Positions 1 through 12,162 are shown, counted from the first letter of the stretch. The stretch: 64,000 bases of DNA from Phallus indusiatus (GCA_027605045.1 JAQFWX010000011.1:310001-374000), one strand, 5' to 3'. Numbers and translations: made by a program. Notes: generated by a model from the letters alone, not told the origin.

Positions 1-260
1 ATATGCTTCCTAGTCATATTCCTCCTGAAGACCGAGTGTATGTTTCTTCCACATATTACAGAAACAAAACTCAAACCTGCAGACATACAGACTGGGATTT
101 CACATACCCCCGTTTATTTCCGTTCCTCACTTACACTTGCATGTTCACGGACTTCCATATAAACCTATGCGTAAACACAAATATCCCATTGTACCAGGCG
201 TAAATGGAAATTCAAAAGGACGGTCATATTTCGTAACTCTTTCGCAAGCTATTGAGATAC

Positions 261-430
261 TGGAGAAAGGCGGGACGATTACTTTAGGGGCTTGTTGATA
301 TCCTAGCTAATACTTGTCATTTAAATCAGTCATCACGATAAAGCCAGATGCTCTCTGGATGCGACGCGCGTTTTTATGATCACAATATATGGTGCGCCAC
401 AGTACTGTCATGTATCTATTTCATGGATTT
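261..430 (+). repeat. Dispersed direct repeat, copy 1
   Basis: The block beginning TGGAGAAAGG at 261 recurs at 1955-2115 in the same orientation. Shared anchors are the stretch around GGGGCTTGTTGATATCCTAG, a CAGATGCT..CTGGAT segment and GCCACAGTACTG. Small insertions and substitutions separate the copies, so the duplication is old. Function is unknown. Confidence 0.6.
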
Positions 431-1149
431 GAATAGGAATCTTTCGCTGCACATAGTTGACTCCAATAAAGAGAATAAAAATTGGAATGCGTGAAAGAAG
501 AGGAACTTAAGTTAACCATCTGCGGTGGCATATGTCATGAGAACCCGATCGAGTTGATGCTCCTTTGGCATTTAGCGTGGCGATAACGACTCATTGGAGC
601 CAGTTCATGATCAAGGACAATCTCAAAAGAATCAAATTGTTTGGAACGAACAAATCCTGTAAATCGTCAGATTTAATAAATCGCCGACATCCTTGACAAG
701 CCAGTCTATTCGAAAAGCTATAATGACACCGCTGAGTTTATAATTCACTTAAGAATTCTCATGAAAGGGGGAAAGAAAGGACAAACAGGTGACCGATAGG
801 AATATAAAACAACTGCTGAGCTTCGTAAAGCATCCAGTATGTTTCACCATACTCACACTTAACGGTCGTGTATAAATCATCTCAGGAGTTTGTAACGTTA
901 AAGCAGACTCAACTAAGCTTTACCGTGAAGAAACATCGCTTCGAAATTCAAAATATCCTCAACAGAGCAAAACAACAGGTGAGAGTCTCCATTCATTCCG
1001 AAGGAAAGTCCTGGTCCACATATCTCCGGATCGTAAAAGACAGCAATAGATCCTTGGTTTGCGGTTTGTATTTATTGTTCCTAACTTGTAAAATAAATTC
1101 TAACCAGATAATCTCCTAGTTAAATTCGCACAAATCTGGAAAATCGTAT

Positions 1150-1492
1150 CTTTAATCCCAAATGTAAGAGCGCAGTTTTGTATTCTCACTAGTACCTTTA
1201 ATTACCCGTCTTTCAGATTCTTCAATGGATGGTGCTTGGGCTCACAATATCAAAGAATTACCTAAAAAAACTGTTATTCATTCATGATCACGAAAATGAA
1301 GTGGACTGACTGTCTTATCCCTGATCCCATATGTAAGAGCGCAGTTTTATATTCTCAATAGTACCTTTGATCATCCGTTTCTTAGATTCTTCAAATAAAT
1401 GGTATTCAGGATCACAAAATCAAAGAACTCTTTGAAACATTGTTGTCTATTTATGAGTATTTAAACGAAGTGGATAGACTGGCTGTCCTCAG
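1150..1492 (+). repeat. Tandem duplication, period about 169 bp
   Basis: Two adjacent units start near 1150 and 1320. ATGTAAGAGCGCAGTTTT occurs at 1162 and again at 1331. The similarity then runs through a TTCT-A-TAGTACCTTT segment, AGATTCTTCAA, ATCACAA-ATCAAAGAA and GAAGTGGA. The units are perhaps 75-80% identical by eye. No open frame spans both. Confidence 0.65.
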
Positions 1493-1954
1493 AGACATTC
1501 AAGTGACCAGTTGAAGCTTCTCATCGACAAAACTTGTGAATGCACTGAATTCATACAAAACTACACAGAAAATCATGCAGGTATTTACTTTCCTTTTATT
1601 ACCAAAGCTTCAAAGTACAAGCCATGTGATATTTTGTCAGCCATGAAGTTTTTCAAAGGGCCTATTTTTGATGAAAAGATTTCGGGATTCAAGAAATCGT
1701 TCGACCAAATCAAGGAAAACAATCGGGACCTTTTTTTGCTTGACATAGCGTCAAACATCGGTATAGTTTTATTGTCCCCAGTATGAACTTGATTCCTTAC
1801 ATATTGTTGTCAGAGATTTCCGGACGTCTTGATGGCATACAATACGCCAGTGGTGTTGGGCTGGTTAAGGGGAAAAAATGCTGCCGGGGACTCGCCAAAC
1901 ACTCATAAAAGAAATAGAAGAATGGTATGCCCCCAGCCGAAGATTGTGTATACG

Positions 1955-2115
1955 TGGAGAAAGGCTGGACGATTGCTTTAGGGGCTTGTTGATATCCTAG
2001 AAGATACTTATTTTATTCTTCTAATCAGACCAGATGCTACATCTGGATACATTACAATACATGATGTGCCACAGTACTGCTATGTACCTAGTACACTTTT
2101 GTACATTGACCTGAG
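1955..2115 (+). repeat. Dispersed direct repeat, copy 2
   Basis: Second copy of the repeat at 261-430, same orientation, 1.69 kb downstream. The two copies flank the 169-bp tandem duplication, so the whole 261-2115 block could be the remains of one element. No terminal inverted repeats, target-site duplications or transposase frames were seen. Confidence 0.6.
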
Positions 2116-2352
2116 CTGGATCTGGATACGAATCTTGAGCTGTACAAGACCCAAGGGAGAAACTCAAGATACATGAAGGAGGACCTCTTGGGGAAATTAC
2201 CATGAGAAATCACAAAATGATGACTTCTCGTATGATCGCAAAGATATGCCCCATGCCGTAATAAGGTCGGTTTGGTTTTGTACCATTACACAGGTGTGTC
2301 ATATGAAATTGACCCACGAATAGTGGAACACAAGAGGTGTGTCCAAGCAGAT

Positions 2353-3360
2353 TCATTGGATCACTTTGTGCTTGAATTTCTTTGTCGCGCGGTCGCTCGC
2401 CCGAAACGCAAATTGACTGCCATATAACTCAAATTCGAGAGTTGGCTCGGCATCTGGATTGTCGTCCGGGTTCGGTGATTTTGGGGAAGCATACAGTGGG
2501 ATTTTGAACACAAAAGTCGAATTTACTTTTGGGATTACTATATGGGAATCAGGTTAAGTAGCTTAGAAAGCCAAGACGGGTCTTTCCTACCTTTTAGTTG
2601 GTTCTTTGGCGTTATAACTTTGAATGTATTCTCGGTTTCTTCTATGACAATTCCGCCGACTCCCACGAGCGAGGCGTTCTTTGCACTTCGCACTGTATCA
2701 AGAATAAACCAATGATAACGGAAACATGATGCCAATGAAGGGAACGGACCTGAGAGAATACTTCCGTGAAAATCTGCCTTGACAAGTTTTCCTTGCATGT
2801 TTTGTACATTAGGCATACGATGAGCTCCTTTGGGAGGTTGAGCAGGAGGTGGTGGCAATGCCAACAATTCGGAAATGTATCCCCTCCATAAGGCATGTAA
2901 TGGCAAGAACAACTCATAACTGCCAAGTACAATTAAAAATTGAAAGGAAAGGAAATAACCACCTACACTTACGATCTCTCTTCCGGTTTTAAACTCCATA
3001 TTCCTGTGGCGGCAGCTCTCTTCCGACTGATCACTCGTGTTTTACGTCGAGCTTTGTCGAGAGCTTGACGTGCCTTACGTTGATCAGCCAATTCCTTAGC
3101 CCGGCTCTTTTTCGCAGGATTCTCGAGCGCAACCTGCCGGTTTTGAATTCTGTTGGTATAAACTACATCTGGGTTGGAACGTCCCTCCGAAATTATTGAA
3201 TGAACGTATGTCGGCGCGAAAGGCGCGGATGTAGTAAATCTGAGATGTTGCTCTTTCTAAGCTGCTGTCAGACACATTATTAATGGAGTGAGTAGAAATA
3301 AACCTTCGATTTGGTTACTTCTGGAACCTCTTGATATGGATTTACTGTAACAGTACTCAT
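2353..3360 (-). CDS. POP4: RNase P/MRP protein subunit Pop4 (Rpp29)
   Basis: Protein subunit of the RNase P and RNase MRP ribonucleoproteins, acting in tRNA 5' processing and rRNA maturation in the nucleus. Five exons on the minus strand: complement(2353..2537, 2591..2692, 2750..2919, 2973..3256, 3304..3360), giving 265 aa. All junctions are GT..AG and the frame closes exactly. The N-terminal half is very basic (about residues 40-110, rich in K, R and A). The C-terminal half carries the UPF0086/Rpp29 fold, seen as GKLVKADFHGSILSV, then a SLVG(V)GGIVIEETENTF segment and the closing LYGSQFAFRASDRA..KKFK. The ATG at 3360 follows no usable upstream in-frame start. It is divergent from the SCP2 gene at 3542, with 181 bp between the starts. 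Length is usual for fungal Pop4. Confidence 0.93.
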
Positions 3361-3541
3361 TTCGATATGATCGTCTAGTTATCCTCGTGAATACTATATT
3401 TGTGACCTGCGTGATGCGTAACACTTGGCTGGGAGTAGCTTTGTTAATCACATGGTAAGTAGTTTAAGCAGGGTATTGTAACTGGCTGCTTATAACACGT
3501 CCTCACGACCAGGTGTAATTTCATTCTTGCGGTCTGCCAGC

Positions 3542-4259
3542 ATGTCCGACATTAATATTCCTGGATTTCAGGTCGGTGTAACCACATATTGATTGACCGC
3601 AATTCTTTTGTGCTGATAGCTCATTGTCGTGTGCTACTCATAGTCTTCTGAAGTTCTTGTTGGTCTAGCTAAATCTTTCGATGGGGCAAGCGAAACTGAG
3701 AAAAAGCAGATGATCAAAAAGGTCATTAGGGCACCTTCTCTGTAATATATTCAGCTGAAATATCTCATTCTAGACGAACGGAATCTTTGAGATTCGTGTC
3801 ACCAATTCTGAAGACAAGGAAGCCATATGGACAATTGACTTGAAGAAGAACGGAACTGTTACCAAAGGGCCTGCAAAACCTAAAGCAGACGTAACCCTCA
3901 TATTTAAGGGTGCGTATTCAAGTTTCTATGATCCATGCTAATATCATTGAACTGAGTTGTAGATGACATATTTGTCTCCATTGCCAACGGCAAGGTCTGA
4001 CTATCGTTATTATTGTGCATTTACAAGCTTGTTGACCAGTTTGTAGTTGGACGCTCAAAAAGCATTCTTGACCGGCAAATTAAAGGTGAATCGTAGCCTT
4101 CATTGGCCGAATCCAGGCTGACTCTTCTCCAGACAAAAGGCAATATCATGTTGGCTACCAAACTTGATGGCGTCTTAAGCGTATGTTGTATCCACTTTCT
4201 ACGTCGACATTTGCTTCACATATTTTATCTAGGCTTCCAAAGCTCGCGCCAAACTATAG
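3542..4259 (+). CDS. Peroxisomal SCP2 sterol-carrier domain protein
   Basis: Single SCP2-domain lipid-binding protein of 122 aa, the size of fungal POX18/SCP2-type proteins that bind acyl-CoA or sterol in peroxisomes. Seven small exons: 3542..3575, 3669..3721, 3774..3909, 3963..3994, 4047..4085, 4133..4180 and 4233..4259, all GT..AG with exact frame closure. The SCP2 core is visible as IFEIRVTNSEDKEAIWTIDL, KPKADVTLIFKDDIFVSIANG, and TGKLKTKGNIMLATKL. The last three residues are AKL, a peroxisomal targeting signal type 1, encoded in a separate 27-nt final exon. It is convergent with MGM1, whose stop lies 147 bp downstream. Confidence 0.93.
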
Positions 4260-4405
4260 ATATTTTTGCAGAGTGTTAACATTACTTATTTTATCATTAA
4301 TATTTGTCTATGTGTACAGCGAGTGGTGCATGCGAAATGATATAAACATGATGTTTAGAGTAGTATGTGAGATAAAAGAAAAGTAAAAGTTAAACGAGTG
4401 GTATT

Positions 4406-7400
4406 TTATAAGAAGGAAGAAAATAACCCTTGAGAGCGTCGTTTTTGAGGCTGAGCGTCTTTTCGTAGGTTAACCAAACTCTGCAGGGATTTCATTACCT
4501 ACGGGATGATATCAGTCAACCTTGGTAACTTTCGAACGATTTAGAAACACTAACCTCTTCAAGTTTATCCTTCCGTTCTTGCAAATCCAGATGTCTTCTC
4601 ACCGCAGGATTCTCACGCGCAAATTTCAAGATCTCGTTCCGGTCCAAATCATATATCAACCGTGAATCGATCTCTCGCGGGAACTGTTTGAATGACAGAT
4701 GGTTCAGCATGAAATTGACTGTATAAACAATTACACCATACCTGATAGAAAAATTGCTCCAAAAGTTCGATATTGATAAATAAGGAAGATGTATAAGCCA
4801 ATTTATTCGCGACCACATTCAAAAATATTTCAGGACAGAATTGACTATTCTCCGATCCTTTCTTGCATCGTTTTGATCTAAGTGCAGCGAGCCGCAATTT
4901 GAGAATGCCCAACCGGTCACTGTACAGAATCGCATGCCGGGCTAACATAAACAAACCATCACGTCAATAACGAGAAAAATGTCAATGAATAGAATCACAA
5001 CGAACCGTCGAGTAGTTGAGCCGGCGTATACCGGTAGTCTTGCGTTTCGATCGAGTCGTCAGCGATTTCACTCACCGCTGAATCCGTATTCTCTGCAGCC
5101 AGCAGCTTAGCCTTTCTCTCCGCCTGCTCTTCCTGAAGAGCCTTCACATATGTCATCAAATTCGACAACCGACGACTTCCACCGACCCGTTTCCTAATTT
5201 CTTTCACTTTCGTCTCGCACATATTCATCTCCTTCTCGAATAGGTCAATTGCCTTCAGACGCCCGACTTGCCACTCCTGCGGTTCGACTTCAACTTCGTA
5301 TTTAAATGGCTTGATGCAATTCTCCACTTGATCGGCCGTAACACCTACTCGATCCCGTAAAATCATGTGTGAAAATTCCATTAGTCGTTCTGCAGCATCC
5401 GGATGGTGCGTAAAAGGCTCTTCGCTCGCGATAGATTCAATCAAAGTTCGTAGACCTTCAGCTACGAGATTTGTAGAATCACGCCCTATACCCGATTTCG
5501 TCAACAACGACGACGCAGCCTCAAGTTTGTATCGCCAATACGGCTCGAGATTTTCGGGTTTAACTTTTGGATCAGCACCTAGCGCCGTTAACTCTGGTGC
5601 ACGTTTGTCAGACCAATATAATTGTTCCAAAATGTCCATCGACTTTTCGTCTAACATGGCTTTTAATTTGTCTCGAATTTGAGGCTTGCTGAATTGGGTT
5701 GTGTAATTTTTGAACTTGACTTTAAGAGCGTCCATCGTTTCAGCGACATACGATTCTGCGGTGATCCGTCGGTCGTTGTATTGGACCTTGAATTGATACG
5801 TCGCATCTTCTAACTCGAGTTGAACAGCGTTCGTGATGCCATGAAGAGAGGACGCCATGGATGATTCAAGTACATCCATGAGACGTCGCTTCAACGTGTC
5901 TGTTCCAACGAGAAGCGAAGTTGACGCTCCGAAATGTTCTTTATGAGCATGAAAGTAGTCCGACTCTGCTTTTCTCACGAGAGCGCTGGAACCTGAGTTC
6001 TTCAGAGCGGATGTTTTGCAGACAACACCAACATAACCGAGGTGAAGTGGATATCTGTTCCCCGATAAAACGGTTGCACCAGTTTCTGGAGGTACAAGGT
6101 CCATTTTCGTGATAACACCAATCGTTCGCAGTCCCAAGGGGTCGACTTTACGACTTGCTCGTAAAGCAGGTGAATTGGCCAAATCGACATCCGCCGCGCA
6201 AACAGCGAGAATGATATTCGGCTCGCGAATATACTTATCACAAAGCACGGATATTTTCTCTTTCAGTAATTCTGGCTGGTCCATGGAAGCAATTTGAACA
6301 TAACCAGGAAGATCAATGAGAGTTAAATCTGGAACGTATGGACTGTGTATCCGCAATTCTATAGGGTCATTTGAAACCGCTTCGGAAGCGGGAACGGCGA
6401 GATTAAGGTCTGTCAAAGTTCGTTGAATTTGGGAAAAGTCGTGGATTTTGCCAAGTCCAAGAGTAGGAAATTCTCCATATTCCTCTGCCTGACCGTTCGG
6501 AGAAGGGGGGCTGTGAATGAGGGTTAGCTCGATCGGCCGACGAGTAACCATGTTATTGCCCCTAAAACGAACCGCATCAGTAAGGCCTTACAATGCAACA
6601 CAATAGTATAACCCACTTTGGTAGAAACTCATGTCCGACGATAGTTTCCAAGACAGAGCTTTTTCCAGAGCTTTGGCTTCCGATGACGACAATACTGGGT
6701 AACTTGAGGGCATCGTTTTGATCAATGCTAAGGAGGATACTCCGAATTTCGATTAGTTTGCGGGTAAGATGCATCAGTTCGTCAGATCTGCCTTCATTTC
6801 TTCGTTCCGACTGAACTGGATCACTCGGGGAGGAGAGTGTGGCAGCGATTAAAGCTGCAATAGCGGTCTTTTCTTCGGGCGTGGGCGGTTGGTTCTGAGA
6901 ATCGCTCTCCGAATTCTTATCCTGATCATTCTGGTTTTCATGACGACTGTTTGAGCCGCTCAACAGGGTTTTGAGAAACTGTGGTGTCTCGAGCGATGGC
7001 ATTTTGACTTCAGCGACTCTGGACTTTACTGACTTTAGGCCGTCTGCGGCAGCGTCCCAAGCGTCGGTAGCAGTATCCTGAACGGTATTTAGCCACTGTG
7101 TCGATTGTTTCCTGAATTCTAATATGTCTTGGATAAGCAATGATTTATTCGAAAAATGGCGAGAACCCACCTTCAAACTTGTAATTTGCATATCCAAATG
7201 CACCAGCACCCACTGTCGCACCGGCGACTGGCACTCGAAAAGCGCGTAGCATGAATCGAGGAATTGCAGTGTAAGATATTGCACGAACGTGCATATGACG
7301 CAGAGGTATTGGATGAATTTTGCCGTGATGTCGGAGGCGCAGAGACGACATGACCAGGGAAGACATATGACTTCGTCGTCGAACGGACAGCAGTGTCGTA

Positions 7401-7429
7401 GATGACGATGACGACCACCTAGAAGCCAT
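4406..7429 (-). CDS. MGM1: Mitochondrial dynamin-like GTPase Mgm1/OPA1
   Basis: Inner-membrane dynamin that fuses mitochondrial inner membranes and shapes cristae. Six exons: complement(4406..4498, 4555..4683, 4742..4941, 5006..6561, 6617..7118, 7171..7429), 912 aa. The N-terminus is Arg/Ser-rich (presequence), followed by a Gly/Ala membrane segment around residues 68-85 as expected for the long form. GTPase motifs: P-loop GSQSSGKSS, switch region [14 protein letters not shown] and TKMD. The middle and GED-type helical regions follow and end in a basic tail. ATGs at 7453 and 7495 are also in frame, so the start is uncertain by up to 22 residues. The penultimate intron removes an apparently open 59-nt stretch and restores a conserved FFYQFPREI segment. 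It is divergent from ILV5, with 258 bp between starts. Confidence 0.93.
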
Positions 7430-7687
7430 CGTCGTTGGTCGACGAGCTAACATAATATCCGTCGCCGCCTTCCTCGTCCAAGGGACCATCATCAAAGCCG
7501 AGGTTGAAAAAGGCGTTCAATGTCGACGTACGCGAAGACTTAACGGCACTGACTGACACCAAAGCGTGGGAAAGAAGTGCAATCCAATCGACTGCAAGCA
7601 ACGTCTCGCTTAACGAGCGCCAGTACATAACCCAGGTCCAAGTCATTTTTTTGGGGATCTTCCAAGCTTGTCTCTTTCCCTGCAGTC
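7430..7687. promoter_or_regulatory. Bidirectional promoter MGM1/ILV5
   Basis: Only 258 bp separate the divergent start codons of MGM1 and ILV5, so both promoters must lie here or inside the 5' ends. No clear TATA box was seen. Both products go to mitochondria, but co-regulation is only an inference. Confidence 0.5.
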
Positions 7688-9310
7688 ATGTCCTCTCTCG
7701 TCTCCCGTTCTGCTCGTGTCGCTCTCCGCAATGCTCCCCGCGCCGTTGGCGTCACCGCCCGTCCATTCTCGGCATTGTCAAAGTCGACTGTGCAAGCAGC
7801 TCGACGTGTTGCACCTACTCAAGCATGTCGTTTTTCTTTTCTTTCTATCGCTTTTATTAACATTGTCGTAGTTTGTTCGTGGTGTAAAAACCCTTGACTT
7901 TGCTGGCACAAAGGAAGTCGTTTACGAACGAAACGACTGGCCATTGCCAAAATTACAAGAATACTTCAAAAACGATACTTTAGCCCTCATTGGTTACGGC
8001 TCGCAGGGACATGGTCAAGGTCTTAACGCCCGCGACAATGGTCTAAATGTCATTGTTGGGGTACGTAAAGACGGTGAAAGCTGGCAGCAAGCTATCGAAG
8101 ATGGATGGGTAGGTTATATCGTACGTTATTTGAGGACGATCATAAGCTGACTTGCATCTCGTTAGGTCCCTGGAGAGACATTGTTCCCCATCGAAGAAGC
8201 AATTCAACGTGGTACAATTATCATGAATTTGCTTTCGGATGCTGCTCAGTCTGCTACCTGGTCTACCGTTGCACCTCTCATCACCAAAGGCAAAACCCTT
8301 TATTTCAGTCACGGATTCTCTGTTGTTTACAAGGACGACACTCACGTCGTTCCTCCCCCCGACGTTGATGTCATTCTTGTCGCACCCAAGGGTTCGGGGA
8401 GAACTGTCCGTACCCTATTCAAAGAAGGCCGTGGTATCAACTCCAGTGTCGCCGTCTGGCAAGATGTCAGTGGAAAGGCGAAAGAGAAGGCCATTGCCCT
8501 TGGTATCGGTATTGGCTCTGGATACCTTTATGAAACTACCTTTGAAAAGGAAGTTTACTCAGACTTGTACGGTGAACGTGGTGTTGTAAGTAAAATGCGA
8601 CTATCCTGTTGTATCCTACATTTACATTTTTTTTCAGCTTATGGGTGCTATTCGTAAGTCAATAAATAAGGAAGCCTACTAATTCAAACTAACGATGCAT
8701 ATAAGAGGGTCTTTTCTTGGCTCAATACCAAGTATGTATATTCTGAACTTTCAAACGCCCATCTTTAACGCGTTATAGGTTTTGCGGAAAAATGGACACA
8801 CGCCCTCCGAAGCATTTAATGAAACTGTTGAAGAAGCAACACAGTCCCTTTATCCTCTCATCGGTGCTAAGGGGTGAGTGTATTTCTTCAATTACTAATC
8901 ATCTAAATTGATGTTTCTTCAGAATGGTAATTATCCCAATTTATGAAGTTGTCGAGATTGTCTTTGCTCATCAGGAGTATTAGGACTACATGTATGCGGC
9001 TTGCTCAACCACCGCCCGCCGTGGTGCTTTAGACTGGGCACCCATCTTTGAAAAGGCTAATGTCCCAATCTTCGAGAAGCTTTACCAGAGTGTAAGAGAC
9101 GGAACCGAAACTCGCAAGTCTCTCGAGTTCAATGGCAGAGCTACCTACCGGCAAGATCTTGCTCGTGAGCTTGCTGAGATTGATAGCCAAGAGATATGGC
9201 GTGCAGGTAAGAGCTCTTTTGAAAATTGCGTGTATATAAGCAGATCTCTGAATTGCATTTAATCAGGCAAAGTTGTTCGTTCTTTACGTCCCGACTACAA
9301 GAGCGAGTAA
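7688..9310 (+). CDS. ILV5: Ketol-acid reductoisomerase (acetohydroxyacid isomeroreductase)
   Basis: Second enzyme of valine, leucine and isoleucine synthesis: NADPH- and Mg-dependent isomeroreduction of acetolactate or acetohydroxybutyrate in mitochondria. Nine exons: 7688..7822, 7872..8108, 8166..8585, 8638..8653, 8706..8731, 8779..8873, 8923..8926, 8984..9206, 9267..9310; 399 aa. The N-terminus is a Ser/Arg/Ala presequence. The nucleotide-binding motif [12 protein letters not shown] and the catalytic-domain segments [24 protein letters not shown] and [12 protein letters not shown] are present. Exon 7 is only 4 nt (A ATG) and is needed to keep the frame and to encode the conserved KGMDYMY. 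Intron 1 has no GT donor in the right phase; the best fit is a GC-AG intron (donor GCATGT at 7823). A weaker GT option is at 7808. Confidence 0.95.
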
Positions 9311-10178
9311 AAAAATGTGTCTGTGTCTCAAAAGCAGCTTTAGTCTGCACCGTGCATAAACATATACATATGCGTTGTATTTAGATATATTCCATTTTTT
9401 GAAGATTTTGTTTGATTTAGAGATATACTCTACGAGGTCAATCGATATTGAGGTTGCAGCTGATGTACGGGGGACTGATAAGCGCGCATTGCTAAAGGTC
9501 CAGCACAGCAACGTACAGACATAGATAAAGAGCATACTTCCGTAGTCTTTCCAGATGTCAATCAAGCATATCAGGATGGTGATAAGAAGACAGGTGCCTA
9601 CGAGAATTCCAATTGACACCTTGGCCCTGCGGGAAGTCTCATCCGTGTCGCACAGGACGCTCGCCGGAAACTACTCGATCCCCAAAGAATTCATTCAAGC
9701 TGAATATAGCGGCATCCCAGTTCAATTCGATTGATCAAGTATCAATCGTGAAAGAAGGGGCAAGAATAAACCTGGCTTCAAGTTCACATGAAGGTGATGC
9801 GATAAAGAATGGGTTTATTTGCGACAAGAACCTTGAAGGAGAAATCGTCTGACTTGTATTTGAAATTCCCATTGCCCGCGGCGCGTAGTCTCGCGCAGTG
9901 TGCACAATCGTGATGATCATTCCGGGCCTGAACGAGGGGTCGAATCGTCGGCGTGCGCTTAGTGCGATTAGTCGTCCGTTGGTTGATTTGTCATGCTGGC
10001 ATCACAAGCGCCCAACAAAAGGCCAAAAAGGACAGCATCCAAAACCCCAAAGGAAAGCTAGTTTTAATTTCAAAGGCCACGGAAAGAAAGGTATTTTCAC
10101 ATCGCTCTTTACTCTCTCATTCTTTGCTTCATTACTTTTTCTATCGATTCCAGAGTGTCCACTAACCACTACCACTCG
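9311..10178. other. Intergenic between ILV5 and LCB1
   Basis: 868 bp with no supported gene. A minus-strand open frame at 9284-9619 has a hydrophobic stretch (two short membrane-like helices) but starts with GTG and could not be joined to an upstream exon in frame. The last 100 bp before the LCB1 ATG are pyrimidine-rich, as is usual for a fungal core promoter. Confidence 0.5.
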
Positions 10179-12162
10179 ATGGCCGAACTTCCTACTCCAT
10201 CCATAAACCCTGCGCTCGCACCAGTCTTTTCATTCTTACAATCATCTTATGCATTTGCTGAGGGAACATGGAACAAAATTCCTGGTTCCGGTATGATTGG
10301 GCGATATATTCGCTCTTCGCACAGAAATGACCCCGGTCGTACGATCCTTGAAATTCTGCTGGTTCTTTGGGCAATTCGTACTCTCCTGCAGAGTCGCACA
10401 AGAAGTGGCGAAGATAATTATGTCAAATTGAGCGAAAAGGTAATTTTCAAACTCTTACCCTTGTTGACGATTCAATATTGACAGCTTATGAACTTCAGGA
10501 AATTGACGAGCTTGTAGATGAATGGATACCAGAGCCTTTAGCTCAACCTCTCAGTAACAACGAAGTCAATGAACTCACCAATTTACCTATCATTCAAGGC
10601 TCCAGTGGTCCGAAACCCAAACTTGTTAACAATGGTGGAAAGCAGGTTTTCAATCTTGCCAGTTACAATTTCACGGGCCTGGCAGGGGACGAGAGAGTTA
10701 CCGCAAAAGCAATAGAGACATTGAGGAAATACGGTGTCGGAAGTTGCGGTCCTCCAGGATTTTATGGAACCATTGGTATGGAGAGTTCAAAATTTCACTT
10801 GAGAAATTATGTTAACTGTTGTCCTTTTAGACGTTCACATGGAACTGGAACAAAACATTGCTTCATTCCTGGGCACGGAATCGGCTATTATTTATTCACA
10901 AGCATTCTCTACCATTTCATCCGTTATTCCAGCCTTTTGCAAACGTGGAGATATCATAGTCGCGGATCGAGGTGTTAATTTCGCTGTGCACAAGGGCATA
11001 CAAGTGTCGCGGTCTACAGTACGATGGTACGACCATAACGACGTGAAGAGCCTAGAGGAGGTATTGGACAGCGTTGAGCGGGAACGGGTCAAAAAGCGGC
11101 TACCTTTAACGCGTCGCTTTATTGTGACTGAAGGTATATTCGAGAATGATGGCGCTATGATTGATTTGCCCAAGATTGTAAGCCCCCCCTCCTCCGATAC
11201 CATCTGAAGGTGTGACATCAACTGACACCGTGTTGATTTTTACAAGATTGCATTGAAAAACAAGTACAAATTCCGTCTGTGTCTCGATGAAAGCGTGTCA
11301 TTTGGAACTGTTGGCCGGACCGGACGTGGTTTAACGGAGCTGTACAATGTACCGGTAAGATCACCTTAGTGCTAAATGGTGTGATACTAGCCTCATCGAG
11401 CTAATGCGCATTTTTTGAATTCAGGCGACGGAAGTCGATCTACTGGTGGGATCTCTCGCTATTGGGCTTTGTGCGACTGGTGGTTTCTGCGCCGGAACAA
11501 GGCACGTTGTCGACCATCAGGTACAGTATAGCTTTCTCTTGTCAAAATGGAGTGTCACATAACTAATGCTTGGCTTTTGTTGTCGTCTCCAGCGCATTAA
11601 CGGCACCTCATTCGTGTTCTCTGCTGCTATGCCAGCACTGCTAGCGGTCAGCGCCTCGGAGGGGATTCATATTCTTACGCACAATCCTACAAAACTGACA
11701 ACACTGCATGAAAACACTTGCATCTTCCGATCAATCATCGACAAAGTCGAGGGAATACATATACCATCTCATCCTGCATCGCCTCTGATCCATATTCAAC
11801 TAGCTGGGGGAGACATCAAGGGGGCTATGTCGCCGTTATCTCCGATCGCATTACGAAGAAAGGTTAATTTGACGTTAGGTCAGCTGCCGAAGTTGTCAAA
11901 CCCCCAATCGGTTTTACCCGGGAACCCGATACAATTTGACATTGAGAACGAGGAAAGAATCCTACAGGAAATTGTGGACGAAGCACTCAACCAGGGTGTA
12001 CTCATTACCCGCGCGAAGAGACTTCGGGGACAGGAGGTTGTCGAACCGCGGCCTGAAATTAAGATTGCGATGACCAACGCTCTTACACGGAAAGAAGTGG
12101 AAAAGACCGCGAATGTGATTAAGAATGCCATTGTCAAAGTTTTGAACAAGCGGAGGAAATAA
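10179..12162 (+). CDS. LCB1: Serine palmitoyltransferase subunit 1 (LCB1)
   Basis: Non-catalytic partner of the ER enzyme that condenses serine with palmitoyl-CoA, the first step of sphingolipid synthesis. Six exons: 10179..10439, 10499..10775, 10831..11177, 11247..11354, 11425..11520, 11593..12162; 552 aa. A membrane segment lies around residues 48-65 ([15 protein letters not shown]). The alpha-oxoamine synthase fold follows with [41 protein letters not shown] and LDESVSFGT. At the position where LCB2 carries the PLP-binding lysine, this protein reads [15 protein letters not shown] with no lysine, as expected for LCB1. The start was chosen as the first ATG; codons upstream in the same frame lack ATG. 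The C-terminus is basic. Confidence 0.95.

Larger units (their letters stand above)
1..2352. other. Gene-poor region with degenerate repeats
   Basis: No convincing gene is visible. The longest open frames start with non-ATG codons and have no recognisable splice structure. The stretch holds two diverged repeat families, listed separately. An open frame at 1511-1786 could encode about 90 residues with a helical look, but its start codon is TTG and nothing upstream supports a gene. The AT-rich, repeated character suggests decayed intergenic or mobile-element-derived DNA. Confidence 0.5.

Noticed and set aside
4683..4742. 23-nt intron alternative in MGM1
   Set aside because: It joins frames but keeps a non-conserved insert. 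The intron ending at 4684 gives the conserved FFYQFPREI sequence and a normal length.
9284..9920. Minus-strand hydrophobic open frames between ILV5 and LCB1
   Set aside because: The frame at 9284-9619 starts with GTG, and no splice donor upstream joins it in phase to the ATG frame at 9920. Not enough for a gene call.
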